Virus record (IMG/VR): IMGVR_UViG_3300043100_000036
Coordinates: 1 to 26,541 of that record
Strand: one strand, 5' to 3'
Length of the DNA stretch: 26,541 nucleotides
Origin: a virus
The position numbers were made by a program, and so were the translations under genes. This document shows, one piece after another, positions 23,342-26,541 of the stretch (position 1 is the stretch's first letter; the number at the start of each line of letters is the position of its first letter). Under the pieces are notes generated by a model, which saw only the letters and a program-made list of their open reading frames with translations, was not told the origin of the DNA and ran no database searches.

Positions 23342-23527
23342 TCACCGCCTCGCGAACAGATGCGGGTTCAAGACCCGCTCCGCCGCATACCGGCGTCTCA
23401 GACAGAACGCGGGCAGCCAGTCGAGCCAGCACGACACCCCGTCGGCGCAGGCCCGATCCCACAGGCGACCGGCATGGTGCTCGGCGCAGTACCAGAACTC
23501 TTGGCGGGCGCGGTGGATCGAGCGCAT
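23342..23527 (-). CDS. 61-residue basic hypothetical protein
   Basis: ATG 23527 has the same GAGGCGGTGACC leader as its downstream neighbour, and the stop lies 2 bases before that neighbour's start. The protein (MRSIHRARQEFWYCAEHHAG, then RLWDRACADGVSCWLDW and FCLRRRYAAERVLNPHLFAR) is basic, Trp/Cys-rich and probably helical. The CxxHH element could bind metal. No family assigned. Confidence 0.55.
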   Translation of the reverse strand: MRSIHRARQEFWYCAEHHAGRLWDRACADGVSCWLDWLPAFCLRRRYAAERVLNPHLFARR

Positions 23528-23546
23528 GGTCACCGCCTCTGCTTGG

Positions 23547-23586
23547 TCTCGCGGCCCGGCCGACGGGGGCAGGTCGGGCCGCGAGA
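23547..23586 (-). other. 12-bp perfect hairpin upstream of the small-protein operon
   Basis: TCTCGCGGCCCG at 23547-23558 and its exact complement at 23575-23586 enclose 16 bases. A second smaller inverted repeat (GCCCGCG at 23588-23594 with CGCGGGC at 23603-23609) lies next to it. Both lie in the 131-base gap between the HTH gene and the next start, and neither has a T-tract. They could form a leader structure or processing site; nothing else is evident in this gap. Confidence 0.6.
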
Positions 23587-23658
23587 TGCCCGCGACCCTC
23601 ACCGCGGGCGCGGGAACCCCGCCGGCATCCGCACCCAGGGCGGCGGGGAGTCGATGGG

Positions 23659-23871
23659 TCAGGCGGCGGTCGGGATCCGGCCGCTCATCTCGGCCTCGAC
23701 ACGCAGCACGTCCAGCGCCCGGTAGCGCGGGTGCTTGCCGCGGGGATTGACCGCAGTGAGCTTGCCCCGGTGGGCCCAGATCCGGATCCGGCCCGGCGGT
23801 ACGCCGGCGGCTTCAGCAGACTGGTTGGTGGTCCAGGTGACCTGAGAGAGGTCCCCATCAAGGACGACCAT
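23659..23871 (-). CDS. Small helix-turn-helix DNA-binding protein (excisionase/MerR-like)
   Basis: 70 residues from ATG 23871 with GGAGG 5 bases upstream; an in-frame ATG nearer the terminator is weaker. The core (TNQSAEAAGVPPGRIRIWAH, RGKLTAVN, KHPRYRALDVLRVEAEM) is the winged helix-turn-helix of MerR/excisionase-type proteins: a helix with AA.AAGV, a recognition helix around RIRIW..RG.L, a wing containing R-KHPRYR, and a final helix DVLRVEAE. These small proteins bind DNA and act as excisionases or regulators. There is no integrase in the window, so a regulatory role is equally possible. It follows a terminator and precedes the small-protein operon. Confidence 0.75.
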   Translation of the reverse strand: MVVLDGDLSQVTWTTNQSAEAAGVPPGRIRIWAHRGKLTAVNPRGKHPRYRALDVLRVEAEMSGRIPTAA

Positions 23872-23895
23872 GGTCACCTCCGCCCCGGGCATGCG

Positions 23896-23922
23896 AAAAG
23901 CCCCGAACCTAGGGTCCGGGGC
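23896..23922 (-). terminator. Rho-independent terminator after the zinc-ribbon gene
   Basis: On the minus strand GCCCCGGACC pairs with GGTTCGGGGC (10 pairs, one G-T, three-base loop CTA) and is followed by TTTT. It lies 47 bases past the 238-residue gene and 25 bases before the HTH start, so again little space is left for a promoter. Its tail (GGGGCTTTTCGCAT) closely resembles that of the terminator before the capsid gene. Confidence 0.8.
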
Positions 23923-23969
23923 CGTCGAAGACATGGTGGTGGCGCAGATAGTGTTACACGAAGATCGGC

Positions 23970-24686
23970 TTACGCGCTAGCCGCCCTCGCGAAGTACTCC
24001 TCCGCAGCCAGCTCGCTGGCGTGCGTCGAGTACTCGGCCTCCGTCAGCAGCGTGCCGCAGGCCGGGTTCTGGCAGGCGATGTAGTCCTCGCCGTCCTCGT
24101 GCGCGAGGGTCCGCAGCGAGCAGCGCGGACAGGGCGCGGCCATCTGCACGCGCAGGGCGTCGCGTTTCGTGAACCTGGCTGCGGCCCGGTGCCAGTAGTT
24201 GATCTGTGAGGCGGGGTTGCCGGAGTCGCGGTCGTGGGCTTCGGTCGCCGCCGGGTGGTGGGTGAGGGCCCAGTCCAGGTGGGTGGTGAGGAACGCCACC
24301 GTGCCGGTCGCGGTCTGTCCTTCACGGCCGCGGTTCGGTCGGGGGTTGAGGTGGCGCAGGTCCCGCAGGTCGTCTTCGAGTTCGATCAGGCCGCCGATGA
24401 TGAGGTCCGTCATCAGGCGGGCGGCTTGTCCGGGCCACGTGGCTTCGGGGGCGCGGCCGATCGTGCCGGTCCGCTGGCTGCTGGCCCTGGTGCCGTGCGT
24501 GGCCTCCAGCCAGATCGCGGCGAGGAGTTCGGGGAGTTCGGAGAGCTGGTGGTAGGCGCGGCCCATGCACGACAGGCAGTGCTGGGGGGTTCCCCATGTG
24601 GGGGTGATGTCGTGGGGTTCGCCGGCGGCTTCGGCTTTCCTCCACGCGTTGTTGTGGCTTCCGGGGCAGACGTTGAGGACGGGCAT
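23970..24686 (-). CDS. 238-residue zinc-ribbon protein, unknown function
   Basis: ATG 24686 has GGAG about 8 bases upstream; the frame is open back into the TROVE gene, but without a ribosome site. The protein carries an N-terminal Cys/His unit (MPVLNVCPGSHNNAW ... HCLSCMGRAYHQL), a helical middle (MTDLIIGGLIELEDDLRDLR, VAFLTTHLDWALTHHP) and a C-terminal zinc ribbon (CPRCSLRTLAHEDGEDYIAC ... CGTLL). A two-zinc plus helical layout of this length is common in actinophage accessory genes and may bind nucleic acid or serve as an adaptor. I cannot name a function. It lies 118 bases downstream of the Ro60-like gene, a gap in which I see no gene or terminator. Confidence 0.75.
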   Translation of the reverse strand: MPVLNVCPGSHNNAWRKAEAAGEPHDITPTWGTPQHCLSCMGRAYHQLSELPELLAAIWLEATHGTRASSQRTGTIGRAPEATWPGQAARLMTDLIIGGLIELEDDLRDLRHLNPRPNRGREGQTATGTVAFLTTHLDWALTHHPAATEAHDRDSGNPASQINYWHRAAARFTKRDALRVQMAAPCPRCSLRTLAHEDGEDYIACQNPACGTLLTEAEYSTHASELAAEEYFARAASA

Positions 24687-24804
24687 GGTGCAGCTCCCGT
24701 GGGTGCAGGAGTGACAGGGCTGCCGTCCAGTATGCGCCCGTGATCGTCGCAGTGCGTGACCGTCGGCCCCCATGCCCGCCATAGGCGCGGGGGCAGACGG
24801 GCCG

Positions 24805-26472
24805 TCAGCCCCGCTTCTCCCACGGCCACGACGCGTTGCGCCCGGCGTCCAGCAACGGGATGAGCCGGAAAGCACTGTCCGTCAGGCCGCCGAGAGTGTG
24901 CCGGTTCCCGCTACCGGAAGCCATCGCCCCGGCCTTGTAACCGGCCATGTTCCACATGTACACGGGCACGTGGCGCGGGATGAGGTCATCGATCTGAGTC
25001 TCGCGCATGCTGCCCGGGTGGCCCCAGGCGTTCGAGGGGAGCCAGCCGGGCCGGGTCTGCTCGTCGGTGACGATGACGACCCGGTCGTGGCCCTGGTAGT
25101 GGGCCTTGACGGCGGAGGGGATGTCGGTGCCGTCGATCATCTTGAACTGCTCGACCAGACGCAGAACGCTGCCGCCCTTGGGTACGGGCACCGGGTTGCT
25201 GCGCATGCCGAACTCGACCAGCGTCGGGTTGGCTGCACGCAGGGCGAGCGCGGCCCCGAACACTGCGGCCTGCTCGGCAAGGGTGATGTCGGACTTGTTC
25301 GCGGTGGAGAACGCGTAGCCGGGGAACATGGACGGGCTGCGGTCGACCAGGATCAGCGTCCGCCCGTCCAGTGCGGGGACGTTGGACAGGGACGCCGACA
25401 GCGCCTTCTCCAGCGGGTGCGCCCAGCGCAGCGACGGGGCGTGCTTGTACGCGGCCCAGAACCGGAACGGGAACATGCGCGAGCGGGCGACCTGCTCCGG
25501 GTCGCTGATCTTCGCCGCGACCTGCTCGGCCACCTCGTCGGACACGCCGGCCTCGTCGAAGTTCCGCAGGTTCCGGCACAGCGCCATGATCCCCATGGAC
25601 GGGATGATCGCCTCCCACGCCTGGGCGTCCATTGGCCCCTGGAGCCAGCCCGCGACTGCTTCCCAGGTCATGCCCGCATCGTTGAGCAGTTCCGGGTGGT
25701 TGCGGAGCACGGCGCGGCGCTGGTCGACGGGCGTGGCCATGAGCCGCTCGCGGGCCATCAGCGTGGATAGGCGTGCCGGGATGTCGGTGTCGCGTCCGTG
25801 GCGGCGGTCGATGGCGTGCTTGAACAGGTCGCCCTGCCAGCGCCGGTCGGTGGCGGGTGCGGCGTGGACGAGTTCGAGGACGTCGCCGAAGCGGTAGCCC
25901 TTGGAGTCGGTGTCGTACTTGAGCAGGGCTCGCTCGGTGTAGAGGCGCTGGATGGCGTCGGCGATGCCGCGCTTGACGGGCTTGGGCAGGTTGCGGCCGT
26001 AGCGGGAGGTCCAGTACGCCAGCAGCTCACCGGGCTCGTCGGGGCGCTGGAGAACAGAGTCGATGACCTTGCGATTCCAGCCCTCGTCCTGCTGGCTGAG
26101 TGCGAGTACGCCTCCCATGCCGGAGCCACCCTTGGTGGCGTCGAGTCGGGCCCGAACGAACTCGGCCGCGCCGACGAGGGATGCGGTGCGCATGTTGCCG
26201 TCGCCGCGCAGCCAGCCGAGGAGCCCGGCGGTCCATGCTGGGTCGGAGACGGCGAGCTGCCGCACGAGCTGGGTGTAGCGGTCGTCGCGCTGGCCGCCGG
26301 TCTCGTAGAAGCTGTCCTGGCCGACGAGGTTGGCGACCGACAGGAGGAAAAGCTCGCTCTTGGTGTCGCGGAGGAATCCGGCGCTGCCCTCGTGCGTGGT
26401 TGCGGTCTGCCCGGTGGTGGTCACGGGCGATATGCCGCTCGGGCGGGCGGTACGGGTGTTGAACCTGCTCAT
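24805..26472 (-). CDS. TROVE/vWA domain protein (Ro60 / Rsr-like RNA-binding protein)
   Basis: 555 residues. Residues about 25-360 are a TROVE domain of HEAT-like helices (FLLSVANLVGQDSFYETGGQ, DGNMRTASLVGAAEFVRARL, ELLAYWTSRYGRNLPKPVKR). Residues 370-540 are a von Willebrand A fold whose metal site is complete: DRSPS at 377-381, T449 in DGTDIP and D470 in VTDEQT. The length matches Ro60 proteins, ring-shaped factors that hold misfolded or Y RNAs and, in Deinococcus, aid RNA processing with PNPase. Some actinophages carry such genes. ATG 26472 is preferred because GAGGGG lies 7 bases upstream; that sequence is the 3' arm of a terminator. An in-frame GTG at 26487 is possible. A Y RNA may lie beyond the window edge. 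Confidence 0.92.
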   Translation of the reverse strand: MSRFNTRTARPSGISPVTTTGQTATTHEGSAGFLRDTKSELFLLSVANLVGQDSFYETGGQRDDRYTQLVRQLAVSDPAWTAGLLGWLRGDGNMRTASLVGAAEFVRARLDATKGGSGMGGVLALSQQDEGWNRKVIDSVLQRPDEPGELLAYWTSRYGRNLPKPVKRGIADAIQRLYTERALLKYDTDSKGYRFGDVLELVHAAPATDRRWQGDLFKHAIDRRHGRDTDIPARLSTLMARERLMATPVDQRRAVLRNHPELLNDAGMTWEAVAGWLQGPMDAQAWEAIIPSMGIMALCRNLRNFDEAGVSDEVAEQVAAKISDPEQVARSRMFPFRFWAAYKHAPSLRWAHPLEKALSASLSNVPALDGRTLILVDRSPSMFPGYAFSTANKSDITLAEQAAVFGAALALRAANPTLVEFGMRSNPVPVPKGGSVLRLVEQFKMIDGTDIPSAVKAHYQGHDRVVIVTDEQTRPGWLPSNAWGHPGSMRETQIDDLIPRHVPVYMWNMAGYKAGAMASGSGNRHTLGGLTDSAFRLIPLLDAGRNASWPWEKRG

Positions 26473-26473
26473 G

Positions 26474-26497
26474 AAAAAACCCCTCACTGTGGAGGGG
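26474..26497 (-). terminator. Rho-independent terminator abutting the Ro60-like start
   Basis: On the minus strand CCCCTC pairs with GAGGGG (6-base loop CACAGT) and is followed by TTTTTT, then C and the ATG of the TROVE gene. It would end a transcript entering from beyond 26541. Its 3' arm GAGGGG is also the only Shine-Dalgarno-like sequence for ATG 26472, at a spacing of 7. Forming the hairpin would both stop transcription and hide the ribosome site. Confidence 0.75.
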
Positions 26498-26541
26498 AGG
26501 AGATGCAGTGGGGTGCCCGAGATCGGAGTCGGCGACGGCGT

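Noticed and set aside
24687-24804. Possible N-terminal extension of the 238-residue gene (adds a CHSCTHGSC cluster) or a separate small gene
   Set aside because: The cluster is tempting, but there is no ribosome site near upstream starts, and the frame simply stays open into the TROVE gene. The start at 24686 has a good GGAG.
1-26541. CRISPR array, tRNA or rRNA genes, insertion sequences, integrase or attachment sites
   Set aside because: No regularly spaced direct repeats, no tRNA T-arm plus acceptor pattern, no transposase or integrase motif, and no obvious att core were seen by eye. A tRNA or att scan would be needed to exclude weak cases.
26498-26541. Tentative Y-RNA T-loop motif just before the terminator
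   Set aside because: The sequence CGACTCCGATCTCGGG does not fit the GGTTCGANTCC T-loop consensus, and only 44 bases are available. Kept as a question in the findings, not annotated as an RNA gene.

Overview
The window is a high-GC stretch that reads as the structural region of a long-tailed (siphovirus-type, HK97-fold) actinophage or prophage. The host is most likely Streptomyces or a close relative. I infer this from the strong G/C bias at third codon positions, frequent GTG/TTG starts after purine-rich ribosome sites, and recognisable actinophage families. Except for one truncated gene at the left edge, every gene I support is on the minus strand, so transcription runs from right (26.5 kb) to left (0.2 kb).

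Layout in transcription order. (1) 26.5-24.8 kb: a TROVE/vWA (Ro60-like) RNA-binding protein. A Rho-independent terminator sits directly on its translation start. (2) 24.7-21.3 kb: a run of small, often overlapping genes, many with Cys/His zinc-knuckle patterns, plus one short helix-turn-helix protein. Most have no assignable function. (3) 21.1-18.5 kb: a small acidic helical protein, a beta-rich fibre-associated protein and a 706-residue tail fibre with a pectate-lyase-like beta-helix. These lie upstream of the terminase, which is an unusual place. (4) 18.4-10.9 kb: packaging and head genes. These are small and large terminase, a 1030-residue portal-Nudix-MuF fusion, an XkdF-like protease, a scaffold-like protein and the major capsid protein. 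(5) 9.3-8.3 kb: a tandem HNH endonuclease gene inserted after the capsid gene, with a perfect hairpin on each side. (6) 8.2-5.5 kb: connector, neck and gp10-like head-tail joining genes. (7) 5.5-0.2 kb: tail tube, tail assembly chaperones with a probable programmed frameshift, and a 1143-residue tape measure.

Immediately after the tape measure, instead of distal tail genes, comes the 3' end of a converging plus-strand gene with a SHOCT-like C-terminus. The tail module therefore ends abruptly, while fibre genes lie upstream of terminase. This suggests a rearranged or unusually ordered genome.

The most interesting items are the Nudix hydrolase domain embedded between portal and MuF domains in one polypeptide; a Ro60 homologue whose only Shine-Dalgarno-like sequence lies inside a terminator hairpin; a short motif (GITSxTGxxSYDL) shared by the portal-fusion linker and the capsid N-terminus; a beta module shared by the connector and the tail tube; and terminators placed just upstream of start codons. 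Nothing here was checked against a database. Family names come from motif recognition.
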